This document shows positions 33,424 to 41,797 of a stretch of 56,691 bases of DNA, piece by piece. The notes under the pieces are model-generated. The model was not told where the DNA came from and did no database searches. It was given only the letters and a program-made list of their open reading frames with translations. The stretch's first letter is position 1. Every line of letters starts with the position of its first letter. Location of the stretch: positions 1-56,691 of the forward strand of contig DLGG01000143.1 in NCBI GenBank assembly GCA_002482565.1, given 5' to 3'. The stretch is from Solidesulfovibrio magneticus (GTDB taxonomy: Bacteria; Desulfobacterota; Desulfovibrionia; Desulfovibrionales; Desulfovibrionaceae). A program made the translations under genes and the position numbers.

Positions 33424-34032
33424 TTAGATTTTCTGCTCCACCTTCCCAAAACACGGGATGCACAGCGTCTGGCCGGCGAAGCGGCGGGTGCGGGATTCCA
33501 TGACGGATTCGCCGCAGGCCTGGCAGACGAGACTGGAGAGGATGGCTGCCCGGCGCGGCGGCGGCGTTTGGGGGGCGGTCCGAATAAAAAGGCTTTCGGG
33601 ATCGCTGGCCAGGATGCGCTGGGCGCACTGTCGGGCCAAGGCGGGCAGTTGTTCCCGGGCGGCCGCGTCGCCGTCGTTGGCGGCCTGGCGCACGGCGGCG
33701 AATTCGGGATCGACGGCGGTCAGGGCTTCCGGGCGCAGGACAAGGCGCAGGCCGGCCTCGTCGGCGCGGCGATGGAAGGTGAAGGCCGTCTTGCCGTAGT
33801 CGCGATGGACGAGGTTGCCTTTGCCAAAAGTGCAGCCGAGTAGGGCCTGGATGGCGTCCACGGCGCACATGTCGGTTTCGACCACGGCCACGATGTCCTC
33901 GTCGCCGTCCCGGCCGCACACGGCCTGGCCCAGGCGCGCGGCCTGGATGCCAATGGCCAGCCCCGGGCACATGTGGCCGTGGTAATCCACCGCCCGGGCA
34001 GTCAGTGTTGTTATGTCGTTGAAATTTTGCAT
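33424..34032 (-). CDS. FmdE-domain protein with C-terminal zinc finger
   Basis: A 202-residue protein. The N-terminal domain begins HGHMCPGLAIGIQAARLG, the FmdE (formylmethanofuran dehydrogenase subunit E) signature, and continues ETDMCAVDAIQALLGCTFGKGNL. A second cysteine set near residues 165-195 (CQAC ... CIPC) forms a zinc-finger tail of the kind seen in FmdE-TraR proteins. The FmdE domain is tied to molybdenum or tungsten enzymes in methanogens, but its function in bacteria is not settled. It lies on the same strand directly after a BtuCD-type importer. It ends with repeat copy 5 and its start is near repeat copy 6. Confidence 0.85.
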   Translation of the reverse strand: MQNFNDITTLTARAVDYHGHMCPGLAIGIQAARLGQAVCGRDGDEDIVAVVETDMCAVDAIQALLGCTFGKGNLVHRDYGKTAFTFHRRADEAGLRLVLRPEALTAVDPEFAAVRQAANDGDAAAREQLPALARQCAQRILASDPESLFIRTAPQTPPPRRAAILSSLVCQACGESVMESRTRRFAGQTLCIPCFGKVEQKI

Positions 34033-34067
34033 GATAGTGCTCCAAGGTGAATGATAGGAAAGAGGAA

Positions 34068-34109
34068 GATGCCTCCGGCGGCCGGGGGCCTCAGGCCCCC
34101 GGACCCCCG
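34068..34109 (+). repeat. Dispersed intergenic hairpin repeat, copy 6
   Basis: GATGCCTCCGGCGGC, then CCGGGGGCC-TCA-GGCCCCCGG and a C-run. It lies between the binding-protein stop and the FmdE start, both minus strand, and is the one copy whose orientation opposes the gene whose end it follows. The stem base pair differs from copy 1 (C-G in place of T-A) with pairing kept. Confidence 0.9.
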
Positions 34110-34131
34110 ATACCGGTTAAGGGGAGGGGGA

Positions 34132-35238
34132 TTACGGCGTGTTGCCCGTGATGGGAAACGTCCGGCCCAGAGGGCCGTAGTCCTTGGCCATGTCGGCGTA
34201 GACCGGGCGGCCGACCATGAAGGCGTAGACGGCGTCGGCCTTGGCCGCCGGATCGATGTCGGCGAAAGCCTCGGGATAGAGAATCTTGCCGGCGGCGTAG
34301 GCGTCGGCCACGATGGTCTCGAGGTTGGTCAGATAGCTGGTGAACGGATAGAGCACGTAGACCCGGCCAGCGGCCACGGCCGGCAGACTTTGGGCGAACT
34401 CGGGCTGGCCGGACAGTTCCTCGGCCATGGCGTCCAGGCCCGAGGCGTCGAGAAACAGGATGTCGGGACGAAGCGAGAGCAGTTGCTCCTTGTCGAGAAA
34501 GCCGTGTCCGTCCTTGACCAGTTTGGCGGCGACGTTGTCGGCCCCGAGCCAGTCGAGCGGCGGATAGGGATTGTCGGTGCTGGTCAGGCCATGGGAACCG
34601 CGCATCCCCGTGCCGCCGACATAGACGCCCGGCCGGACGTAGCCCGGCCCGGCCAGCCCCTTGGCCGCCCGGGCGCGCACGTCGGCTTCGGCGGATTGCA
34701 GGAATTCGGCCACTTCCTTGGCCCGGGCCTCACGGCCAAGGATCGTCCCCATCATCGCCAGGGTGTCGAACACCTTGGGATCGTAACGCCCGAACGCGCC
34801 GTAGCTGACGACAACCACCGGGATGCCCAGCTTGGCCGAAAGACGCTGGGCCGTGCCCGGCTCCATGGCCGAGGCGAAGATGACCTCCGGGGCCACGGCC
34901 AGAAGCGCTTCCAGGTCGGGTTCCTTGTCGATGCTTTGCGGGCCGCCCGGACCGATGACCGGCAGGGTTAGAAGCTCGGGATGGGCCAGATTGTAGGGCC
35001 GGCCCGTGCGCCGGGCGGTCTCGAAGCGCTCGATGCCGACCACGCGATCGGTAGCCTGGAGATAGGCGATAAGGCGCAGACAGCCCGGCCCCAGGCAGAC
35101 AATGCGCTTTGGCGCGGCCGGGACCGTGACCGAGCGGCCGGCGGCGTCGGTGACGGTCCGGGTTTCGCCGGACCGGGCCGGGAGGGCGGCGGCGAGAAGG
35201 GCCAGCAGACAGGCCAGGGCAAAAAACGGGCGAGGCAT
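34132..35238 (-). CDS. ABC importer periplasmic substrate-binding protein (BtuF/FepB-type)
   Basis: A 368-residue exported protein with a signal peptide (FFALACLLALLAAALPARS). The class III binding-protein fold follows: TVTDAAGRSVTVPAAPKRIV is typical of the start, VAPEVIFASAMEP a lobe motif, and VYVLYPFTSYLTN near the hinge end. Such proteins bind iron-siderophores, haem, cobalamin or molybdate; the ligand is not clear. It is the last of three importer genes (permease, ATPase, binding protein), 28 bases after the ATPase. Confidence 0.85.
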   Translation of the reverse strand: MPRPFFALACLLALLAAALPARSGETRTVTDAAGRSVTVPAAPKRIVCLGPGCLRLIAYLQATDRVVGIERFETARRTGRPYNLAHPELLTLPVIGPGGPQSIDKEPDLEALLAVAPEVIFASAMEPGTAQRLSAKLGIPVVVVSYGAFGRYDPKVFDTLAMMGTILGREARAKEVAEFLQSAEADVRARAAKGLAGPGYVRPGVYVGGTGMRGSHGLTSTDNPYPPLDWLGADNVAAKLVKDGHGFLDKEQLLSLRPDILFLDASGLDAMAEELSGQPEFAQSLPAVAAGRVYVLYPFTSYLTNLETIVADAYAAGKILYPEAFADIDPAAKADAVYAFMVGRPVYADMAKDYGPLGRTFPITGNTP

Positions 35239-35265
35239 GGCGGCTCCTTGGCTGAGGGGTTTACG

Positions 35266-36036
35266 TCAGGCGGCGTCGGCCACGCCCAGGGGCATGACCA
35301 CGGGCTGTCCGCCCACTTCGCCAAAGGCCACCTCCACGCCGTAGACCTCGCGCACCACTTCGGGACCAAGGCCCGAGCGGTCCAGCACGGCATGGACCCG
35401 GCCCCGGCGCAGCAGCACGAACACGTCGGCAAAGCGCAGGGCCTGGGACAGGTCGTGGAGCACAACAACGGCGGTCAGGCCTTTCGCGGCAGCGGCTTGT
35501 CGCACGATGGCCCGGACGTCCTCGGCATTTTTGAGGTCCAGGCTGGCGGTGGGCTCGTCGAGGAGCAGCACCTCCGGCTCCTGGACCATGGCCCTGGCAA
35601 TGGACGTTTTTTGCAGTTCCCCGCCGGAGATATCTTCCAGGCGTTTGAAGGCGAGCGCCTCCAGGCCAAGGACGGTCAGGCCGTTTTCCACGGCGGCCAG
35701 ATCGTGGCGCGACGGGCCAAGGCCCATGTGGGGCCGTCGGCCCAGCAGCACGGCCTCGAACACGGTAAGGCTGTCCGGGCGTTGGGATTGGGGCACATAG
35801 GCCACGCGCCGGGCGATCTGCCGGCGGCTTAAGGCAGCCATGTCCCGGCCGTCCAGGGTGACCCGGCCGCGCAAGGGACGGGCCAGACCGCCCAGGCAGC
35901 GCAGCAGGGTGGACTTGCCTGCTCCGTTGACCCCGAGCACGGCGGTCACCAGCCCCCTTTGCAGGGGCAGATCGACGTTTCGCAGCACTTCCCGGCGGCC
36001 ATGGCCGCAGGCAACGTCGTGGGCGCAAAGCGTCAT
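35266..36036 (-). CDS. ABC importer ATPase (FecE/BtuD-type)
   Basis: A 256-residue ATPase. Walker A is GVNGAGKST, the Q-loop is in VAYVPQSQR, the signature is ISGGELQK, Walker B is VLLLDEPT, and the H-loop is in VVLHDLS. It energises uptake with the FecCD-type permease. The start at 36036 overlaps the permease stop in ATGA, showing translational coupling. A longer frame reaching 36174 lies inside the permease gene and is rejected. Confidence 0.9.
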   Translation of the reverse strand: MTLCAHDVACGHGRREVLRNVDLPLQRGLVTAVLGVNGAGKSTLLRCLGGLARPLRGRVTLDGRDMAALSRRQIARRVAYVPQSQRPDSLTVFEAVLLGRRPHMGLGPSRHDLAAVENGLTVLGLEALAFKRLEDISGGELQKTSIARAMVQEPEVLLLDEPTASLDLKNAEDVRAIVRQAAAAKGLTAVVVLHDLSQALRFADVFVLLRRGRVHAVLDRSGLGPEVVREVYGVEVAFGEVGGQPVVMPLGVADAA

Positions 36037-37127
36037 GTCCGACCCCCTCGCAACAGCAGCAATAAAAAGAGCGGCGCGCCGAGAAACGAGGTGAGCACCC
36101 CCACCGGCAGCGCGCCCGTGCCGGCCAGTTGCCGGCCAGCCGTGTCGGCCCCAAGCAGCAACAGTGCGCCCCACAAGCCGCTATGAAGCACCAGGGGGCC
36201 ATGGTCGGCCCCGACCAGGCGTCGGGCGATGTGCGGGGCCAGCAGGCCCAGAAAAGCGATGACGCCGCAGGCCGCGACCACCACGCCGGTGGCCAGGGCG
36301 GCCAGTCCCAGTCCGGCCAGGCGCAAGGGCAGGGCGCGTACGCCCACGCTTCGGGCCACATCCTCGCCGGCCAGCAAGGCGTTGAGGTCATGGCGAGCCA
36401 GCAGGCCGAAAGCGCCGGCGGCAAGGCCAGCCCCGGCCATGGCCGCGATCTGCTCCCAGCCGGCCCGGGACACGTCGCCAAAAGTCCAAAAGACGATGGC
36501 GGCAAGTTGCAGGTCGTCGGCGAAAAACTGGATGAGGATGGTGCCGGCGGTGAAAAGCGAGGACAGGGCCACGCCGCACAGGATCATGGCCTGGGGCGAA
36601 AGCCGCCGGAGGGTGGCCAGGGCGGCGATGAGCGCCGTTGCCCCCAGCGCCCCGGCAAAAGCGCAAACGGAAACCGTGGCCGCCGCGCCGATGCGCACGA
36701 TCTCTGCGGCCGAGCCGGCCACGGCGTTGGCGGTGAATCCTCCGGCCCCGAACAACACGATGCCGCAGGCCGCGCCAAAGGCGGCCGCATGGCTGATGCC
36801 CAGGGTAAACGGCGAGGCCAGGGGATTGCCGAGCAGGCTTTGGGTGAGCGCCCCGGAAACGGCCAGGGCAAAACCGCCGCTGACGGCGGCCAGGATGCGC
36901 GGCAGGCGGATGCCCATGACCACCACCCCGGCCGGTCCGGCTTCCGAAAGACCGAGCAAGTGGCCGGCCACCTGCGGCAGCGAAATGTCGTAGCGGCCGG
37001 CCGTCAGGGCGTAGCCGGCCAGCAGCGTGAGCAGCCCGCCCAGACCCAGAGCCAAGAGCGTTTTGGCGCGCGAGAGGGCCAGATGGTTGGCGACCAGGGA
37101 TGGTTGGACGGCTTGCGGCAGCGACAT
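36033..37127 (-). CDS. ABC importer permease (FecCD/BtuC-type)
   Basis: A 364-residue membrane protein with about ten helices in the BtuC/FecCD arrangement. Family motifs include IRLPRILAAVSGGFALAVSGA, the GNPLASPFTLGISHAAAFGA loop, FWTFGDVSRAGW and GVIAFLGLLAPHIARRLVG, the ATPase-coupling region. It is the first gene of the importer operon. The ATG at 37127 is chosen; a GTG at 37169 is 14 residues longer with no ribosome site. The upstream region holds a perfect palindrome, GAAGACGTCTTC, at 37215. Confidence 0.88.
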   Translation of the reverse strand: MSLPQAVQPSLVANHLALSRAKTLLALGLGGLLTLLAGYALTAGRYDISLPQVAGHLLGLSEAGPAGVVVMGIRLPRILAAVSGGFALAVSGALTQSLLGNPLASPFTLGISHAAAFGAACGIVLFGAGGFTANAVAGSAAEIVRIGAAATVSVCAFAGALGATALIAALATLRRLSPQAMILCGVALSSLFTAGTILIQFFADDLQLAAIVFWTFGDVSRAGWEQIAAMAGAGLAAGAFGLLARHDLNALLAGEDVARSVGVRALPLRLAGLGLAALATGVVVAACGVIAFLGLLAPHIARRLVGADHGPLVLHSGLWGALLLLGADTAGRQLAGTGALPVGVLTSFLGAPLFLLLLLRGGRT

Positions 37128-37214
37128 TGGCGATTTAGTAGCACGATGAAGGGATTCATGCAATGCCACACGTCTTTTGTCCTAATTCATACGTTTTTAT
37201 TCGATAAAGAAACA

Positions 37215-37226
37215 GAAGACGTCTTC
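37215..37226. promoter_or_regulatory. Palindrome upstream of the importer operon (candidate operator)
   Basis: GAAGACGTCTTC is a perfect 12-base palindrome about 90 bases upstream of the permease start. A related half site ACGTCTT recurs near 37170, closer to the gene. Confidence 0.35.
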
Positions 37227-37262
37227 GGCCAGAACAGGCGTCGCATCAGGGATCGCCGGCCA

Positions 37263-37904
37263 TCAGCGAGCGGATTCGACCAGGAGCACGGCCCGCACCG
37301 GCGAGGCTTCGGCTTCGGGCACGGCCAGAGGCAGACAGACGAGTTGGCAACGACCGGCCGGGGCATGGAGAAGGTCCAAGCCTTCCAAGATGAGGATGCC
37401 GGCCGACAGCAGCAGCTGATGGACAGGATAGGCGGCGTCATCAAGAGGTTCGATGCTCATGGCGTCGAGGCCGGCCAGGGCGACGTGCCGGGCCGTCAGT
37501 TCCCGGGCCAGGGCCGGCGTTACGGCGGCGAAGTCGGCCGGGAAATCCGGGCCGGCGAAACGGCGCTCTCGGGAATTGCGGGTGGCAAAAAGCACGGCCT
37601 CGCCGGGCCGGGGATCGGCCTCGACCAGGAGTTCGGGGTCAAGCCGCAGGGCCTGGCCGCAGTCCACCACCACAGCCGGCAGGAAAAAGGCCTCGGCTGG
37701 ATAGTCGCCGGCCCGCTTGCCGCCGGGGAGGAAATGGGCCGGGAAGTCGATGTGAGCGGCGCTGTGGGCGCTCATCGACCAGGCAGCGGCTTCGCAGCCA
37801 TGGGCGGCGGGGTCGAGAAACAGACGGCGGACAAAAGGCGGATCGCCGGGCACGGGGGGCGTCGCGGGCAGGGGCAGCGAGATGTCGATGACGCGGCTTG
37901 GCAT
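37263..37904 (-). CDS. Cyclase-family protein (kynurenine formamidase-like)
   Basis: A 213-residue metal-dependent hydrolase. The family motif HxxxHxDxPxHF appears as SAHSAAHIDFPAHF near residues 45-58. VIDISLPLPATPPVPGDPPF at the N terminus matches the usual opening. Related enzymes hydrolyse N-formylkynurenine or other amides; some are of unknown role. No tryptophan catabolism genes are nearby, so the substrate is unknown. The ATG at 37904 with AAGGAT upstream is preferred to a longer frame. It is the gene upstream of the importer operon, 136 bases away. Confidence 0.8.
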   Translation of the reverse strand: MPSRVIDISLPLPATPPVPGDPPFVRRLFLDPAAHGCEAAAWSMSAHSAAHIDFPAHFLPGGKRAGDYPAEAFFLPAVVVDCGQALRLDPELLVEADPRPGEAVLFATRNSRERRFAGPDFPADFAAVTPALARELTARHVALAGLDAMSIEPLDDAAYPVHQLLLSAGILILEGLDLLHAPAGRCQLVCLPLAVPEAEASPVRAVLLVESAR

Positions 37905-38092
37905 GGCGATCCTTGGCCGATGTCGGGGCTGGCGGCACGGGTTTCGGTTGGGTGGAAACAACGATTTTGCGCTTTTTTTCACAAAATAAGAGAGCGCTGC
38001 AAAGAATACTCGCCGCGTTGGCCGGGAGCAAGGCCGGCTCCACAGGCCGCATCGCCCGTGAAGCCCGTCGCAACGATAGGCGATAATCCCAT

Positions 38093-38120
38093 AAAAAAAC
38101 GCCCCCGCGAGGCGGGGGCG
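38093..38120 (-). terminator. Rho-independent terminator of cytochrome c3 gene
   Basis: CGCCCCCGC-GAG-GCGGGGGCG (38100-38120), followed on the minus strand by a seven-base T-run (the A-run 38093-38099 on plus). Confidence 0.9.
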
Positions 38121-38151
38121 TTTACTTGGCGGCGATAGTTGCCTGAAAAAG

Positions 38152-38619
38152 CTACTTCGCGGCCACGTGGCAACCGTTGTTGGAGCAGGGAGCCACGGAC
38201 AGGGGCTTCTGGCCCTTGGCCTTGCGCTCCACGTTGAGCTTCATGTGGCAGCCCAGGCAGCTGTTGTCGGCATTCTTGTCGTGGAAGGCGCGGAAGTAGG
38301 ACGTGGCTTCCTGGCGATCCTTCAGGTTGTCGTGGCAGCCGGCTTCGGCGCAGCCCTGGATTTCGCCCTTGCCGTCCCACATGTGGTGGCAGGTGACGCA
38401 GGCCACGGAAGCGTGCTGGCCGTGGGAAAATTTGACCGGGGCAAAGCTGGTCTTGAGGACCCCGGACGGCCGTTTGAAGGTCAGTTCAAGGGGGTAGCAC
38501 AGGGTGGATTTGGCATCCACGATGTCGCTGAACTTGCCGCCCTCGCAATAGGCCGCCGTGGCCAGGGCCAGGCTGCACACCATGACGATCAACCCGGAAA
38601 GCATGACCTTGGAACGCAT
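38152..38619 (-). CDS. cycA: Tetraheme cytochrome c3
   Basis: A 155-residue periplasmic electron carrier with a signal peptide (VMLSGLIVMVCSLALATA). Four heme sites have the class III spacing: CVTCH (C74-H78), CAEAGCH (C90-H96), CLGCH (C121-H125) and CSNNGCH (C145-H151). Axial histidine candidates are H66, H69, H79 and H113. The protein shuttles electrons from periplasmic hydrogenases to membrane redox complexes. The N terminus is somewhat longer than in D. vulgaris c3. AAGGAGGGA lies upstream of the ATG. It is a single-gene unit with its own promoter and terminator. Confidence 0.95.
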   Translation of the reverse strand: MRSKVMLSGLIVMVCSLALATAAYCEGGKFSDIVDAKSTLCYPLELTFKRPSGVLKTSFAPVKFSHGQHASVACVTCHHMWDGKGEIQGCAEAGCHDNLKDRQEATSYFRAFHDKNADNSCLGCHMKLNVERKAKGQKPLSVAPCSNNGCHVAAK

Positions 38620-38724
38620 CCAACTCCCTCCTTAAGCTCCAAGAAACGGTGAAAGTGACCTTGCCGCTGCGACTACGCAGGCGGGGCGTCAGGCAACTGC
38701 TCCGCCGCCGTAATTCAGTGGAAA

Positions 38725-38753
38725 AGCGTAAAATTTCACAAGCCGGAAGTCAA
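38725..38753 (-). promoter_or_regulatory. Candidate promoter of cytochrome c3 gene
   Basis: On the minus strand, TTGACT (38748-38753), a 17-base spacer and TACGCT (38725-38730), in an AT-rich region. This leaves a leader of about 100 bases before the ATG at 38619. Confidence 0.4.
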
Positions 38754-38830
38754 TAGTCTTTTGGCAAAAAACGCTGTCCGCCAGGGTGAAAGTCGGCGCA
38801 CGCACAATGCTTTTCAAAGGATTCATGGGG

Positions 38831-39289
38831 TTAATCGTTTTCGACCAAACAATCGAGCTTTTCCGATGCCTCCAAGGCGTCCATGAGTTCCAGGCTCAGG
38901 CGAATGAAGTCCGAAGCGGTGAGGATGCCGACGAGCTTGCCGCCCTCGACCACGGGCAGGCAGCCGTATTTCTGGGTCAGCAGCACCTCGGCGGCCTGGC
39001 GCAGGGGCAGGTCCGGGGTGGCCATGGCCACGTCGGCGCGCATGACCTCGCGTAGTGGAATGCCGGCGTAGATGTCCTCCTGGGTCTGGGCGTCGATCTC
39101 GGCCAGCCGGGACACCGAGGCGGCGAGCAAATCGCGGTGGGTGACAAGTCCCACAAAGGCCCCGGAACCGTCGATAATGGGCAGATGGCGGATGCGCGCC
39201 TCTTCCATGGTCCGCTTGGCGGACAGCAGGCTGTCGTCGTGGCGCAACGCGATGAGATCCTCGGTCATGAGGTCGCGGGTGGTCAGCAT
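38831..39289 (-). CDS. CBS-domain pair protein
   Basis: A 152-residue protein of two CBS domains (about residues 5-60 and 80-145): RIRHLPIIDGSGAFVGLVTHRDLL in the first half and YGCLPVVEGGKLVGILTASDFI in the second. CBS pairs bind adenosyl ligands such as AMP, ATP or SAM and act as energy or ionic sensors, usually on a partner enzyme; here the module stands alone. AGGAGG lies upstream of the ATG at 39289. It is the only gene between cytochrome c3 and the divergent pcm gene. Confidence 0.85.
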   Translation of the reverse strand: MLTTRDLMTEDLIALRHDDSLLSAKRTMEEARIRHLPIIDGSGAFVGLVTHRDLLAASVSRLAEIDAQTQEDIYAGIPLREVMRADVAMATPDLPLRQAAEVLLTQKYGCLPVVEGGKLVGILTASDFIRLSLELMDALEASEKLDCLVEND

Positions 39290-39434
39290 GAATGCCTCCT
39301 TGGTGATCCGCGTCAGTTGGCATCGACGAACCGGCCGTGTCAAGGCGCAAGGCGTTGACTTGAGGCGGAAATTCTGTTTTCCGAAGAGGATTGGAATGGC
39401 GCGGGGAAGGATGCTTCCCCGCGAAAGGAAGCCG

Positions 39435-40103
39435 ATGAACGCAACCGGGGTCAAGACCGATCTGCGGCGCAGCCGGGAACGCATGGTGCGGGAGCAGATC
39501 GAGGCCCGGGGCGTGACCCGGCCCGAGGTGCTGCGGGCCATGCGCAAGACGCCGCGCCATCTTTTCGTCGAAGAGGCGCTCATTCCCCAGGCCTACGAGG
39601 ATCATCCGCTGCCCATCGGCCACGGCCAGACCATTTCCCAGCCCTATGTCGTGGCCTGGATGACGGAACTGCTGGAGGTCGCCCCGGGCCACAAGGTCCT
39701 GGAGATCGGCACGGGATCGGGCTATCAGGCCGCCGTGCTGGCGGAACTCGGAGCCGAGGTCTATACTGTGGAGCGGATAAAGCCCCTCTATGACCAGGCC
39801 CGGGCCAGGCTTGACGCCTTGCGCTACGTCCGGGTGCGGCTTAAACTCGACGACGGCACCCTGGGCTGGCCCGAGAAAGCCCCCTTTGACCGTATTTTGG
39901 TGGCCGCCGGCGGGCCAAAGATTCCGGCCCCGCTGGTGGCCCAGCTCGGCCCGGCCGGGCGCATGGTCATACCGGTGGGGACCTCGCGGCGAAACCAGAC
40001 CCTGTGTCTGGTGCGCCGGGAAAACGGCCGGGTCATCGTGCGCGATCTTGGCGGGGTCATGTTCGTGGACCTCGTCGGAACCCACGGCTGGCAGGCTTCG
40101 TGA
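39435..40103 (+). CDS. pcm: Protein-L-isoaspartate O-methyltransferase
   Basis: A 222-residue methyltransferase that marks isomerised aspartyl residues for repair. The SAM loop is VLEIGTGSGYQAAVLAEL, with the Pcm signature PIGHGQTISQPYVVAWM before it, and the catalytic-side motif FDRILVAAG after. The ATG at 39435 follows GAAAGGAAG; another ATG at 39396 would add 13 residues and also has a purine-rich leader. The Mrp gene follows at 13 bases. Confidence 0.92.
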   Translation: MNATGVKTDLRRSRERMVREQIEARGVTRPEVLRAMRKTPRHLFVEEALIPQAYEDHPLPIGHGQTISQPYVVAWMTELLEVAPGHKVLEIGTGSGYQAAVLAELGAEVYTVERIKPLYDQARARLDALRYVRVRLKLDDGTLGWPEKAPFDRILVAAGGPKIPAPLVAQLGPAGRMVIPVGTSRRNQTLCLVRRENGRVIVRDLGGVMFVDLVGTHGWQAS

Positions 40104-40116
40104 AGGAGTTGGTTCC

Positions 40117-41010
40117 ATGACGCAATCCGATTCCTGTCGCGGCTGCACCGGACCGGGCAAGCCCCTTGGAACCGCAGCCGGAAGCGACGGCCGTCAGGCC
40201 CGCATCGGCCAGACCCTGGAGCGCATCCGCTACAAGCTCGTGGTCATGAGCGGCAAAGGCGGGGTGGGCAAGAGCACCGTGGCCGTCAACGTAGCCTGCT
40301 CGCTGGCCGCAGGCGGGGCCAAGGTGGGGCTTTTGGACGTGGATCTCCATGGCCCGAGCGTGCCGGGCATGTTGGGCCTGACCGGAGCCATGACCGCCGG
40401 CAGCGAAGCGGCCATCGCCCCCAAACGCTTCGGCGACAATCTCTCCGTGGTTTCCATGCAATCGCTTTTGGCAGACCCCGACGCCGCCGTGCTATGGCGC
40501 GGCCCCATGAAAACCACCGCCATCCGCCAGTTCATCGCCGACGTGGACTGGGGCGACCTCGACTTTCTGGTCATTGATTCGCCGCCCGGGGCCGGCGACG
40601 AGCACCTGACCGTGCTCAAGACCGTGCCCGACGCCCTCTGTCTGCTGGTGACCACGCCCCAGGAGGTCTCCCTGGCCGACGTGCGCAAGAGCATCAATTT
40701 TCTCCAGTACACCAACGCCAACATCCTTGGCGTGGTGGAAAACATGAGCGGGCTGGCCTGTCCGCACTGCGGCCGGGAGATCGAACTTTTCAAAAAGGGC
40801 GGCGGCGAGGCCCTGGCCCGGGATTTCGGCCTGGAATTCCTCGGCGCGGTGCCGCTTGATCCGGCCACCGTGGCAGCCGGCGACCTGGGCAAACCGGTGG
40901 CCCTTTTGCCCGGGGACCATCCGGCCAAGGCCGCCTTTGCCGCCCTGGCCGACCACGTGGCAGCCGCCTGCCGGGGCAGCCTCGAAGTCGCCGCCTACCC
41001 GAGGCCCTAA
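40117..41010 (+). CDS. Mrp/NBP35-family iron-sulfur carrier ATPase
   Basis: A 297-residue P-loop ATPase with Walker A SGKGGVGKST (45-54), DLHGPSVPGMLG, the Walker B region VIDSPPGAGDEHL, and the C-terminal cluster motif CPHC in MSGLACPHCGREIE. Mrp/ApbC proteins assemble or deliver Fe-S clusters. The short N terminus carries CRGC (C7, C10), reminiscent of but shorter than the Nbp35 cysteine region. AAGGAG lies before the ATG. It follows pcm and is likely co-transcribed. Confidence 0.9.
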   Translation: MTQSDSCRGCTGPGKPLGTAAGSDGRQARIGQTLERIRYKLVVMSGKGGVGKSTVAVNVACSLAAGGAKVGLLDVDLHGPSVPGMLGLTGAMTAGSEAAIAPKRFGDNLSVVSMQSLLADPDAAVLWRGPMKTTAIRQFIADVDWGDLDFLVIDSPPGAGDEHLTVLKTVPDALCLLVTTPQEVSLADVRKSINFLQYTNANILGVVENMSGLACPHCGREIELFKKGGGEALARDFGLEFLGAVPLDPATVAAGDLGKPVALLPGDHPAKAAFAALADHVAAACRGSLEVAAYPRP

Positions 41011-41120
41011 CCGACGGATTGTCGCCCGGGCTAAGGCAACACGGAAATCGCCCAAGCCGAAAATGCGCCCAAATCGGCACATCCCGGGGCCAATTGCCGC
41101 AACGCGCGGGGCGGAAGCCT

Positions 41121-41147
41121 TTGACGCCGGCCCGGTATTGCTTTAAT
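41121..41147 (+). promoter_or_regulatory. Candidate promoter of the pgsA cluster
   Basis: TTGACG (41121-41126), a 15-base spacer and TTTAAT (41142-41147). The spacer is short, so this is weak. Confidence 0.3.
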
Positions 41148-41188
41148 TGCCTGCCTGCGCCACGAAACCACCAGGGATTAACCACGCT

Positions 41189-41746
41189 ATGTTCAACCTT
41201 GCCAACAACCTCACCTTGGCCCGCGTCGGGGCTGTGCCGATCCTGGTGCTCCTGCTCTATTTTCCGAGCCGGGGAGCCTGTTTTGCCGCCATGATGGTGT
41301 TCATCGCCGCCGCCGTCACCGACATCATGGACGGCGTGGTGGCCAGGCGTTGCAATCTGGTCACCAATTTCGGCAAGTTCCTTGATCCGTTGGCCGACAA
41401 ACTGCTGATCAGCGCCGCGCTTATCATGCTTGTCCAGCTCGGCTGGGTCGAGGCCTGGGTGGCCGTGGTCATCGTCGGCCGGGAGATCGCCGTCACTGGG
41501 CTTCGGGCCATGGCCGTGGACCACGGCGTGGTCATTGCCGCCGACCGCTACGGCAAGCTCAAGACCATTTTGCAGATGGTGGCCCTGTGCCCGCTGCTGC
41601 TGCATTATCCCGTTTGGGGTTTTGATCCCGCGCCGCTTGGGCAGACCCTTTTGTACCTGGCCCTGGTTTTGACCCTTGTTTCCGGCGTCAATTACTTTTA
41701 TGGATTCAGCAAGCAGGCGAAGTGGTCGGACAAGGCCGCCCGGTAA
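41189..41746 (+). CDS. pgsA: CDP-diacylglycerol-glycerol-3-phosphate 3-phosphatidyltransferase
   Basis: A 185-residue membrane enzyme that makes phosphatidylglycerophosphate. The CDP-alcohol phosphotransferase motif is complete: D48-G49, A52-R53, G62, D66 and D70, in MDGVVARR and GKFLDPLADK. Several membrane helices surround it, and the opening NLANNLTLARVGAVPILV is typical of PgsA. Length is normal. It begins a plus-strand cluster running to 44565 with an ftsB-like gene. Confidence 0.92.
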   Translation: MFNLANNLTLARVGAVPILVLLLYFPSRGACFAAMMVFIAAAVTDIMDGVVARRCNLVTNFGKFLDPLADKLLISAALIMLVQLGWVEAWVAVVIVGREIAVTGLRAMAVDHGVVIAADRYGKLKTILQMVALCPLLLHYPVWGFDPAPLGQTLLYLALVLTLVSGVNYFYGFSKQAKWSDKAAR

Positions 41747-41797
41747 CGAAGCGGCAATGCCTCGCCCGCTGACCAACACCTTTTGCGACAAGGCGCT

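Noticed and set aside
37128..37262. Cobalamin riboswitch before the importer
   Set aside because: No B12 box or conserved core of that riboswitch class could be seen in the leader.
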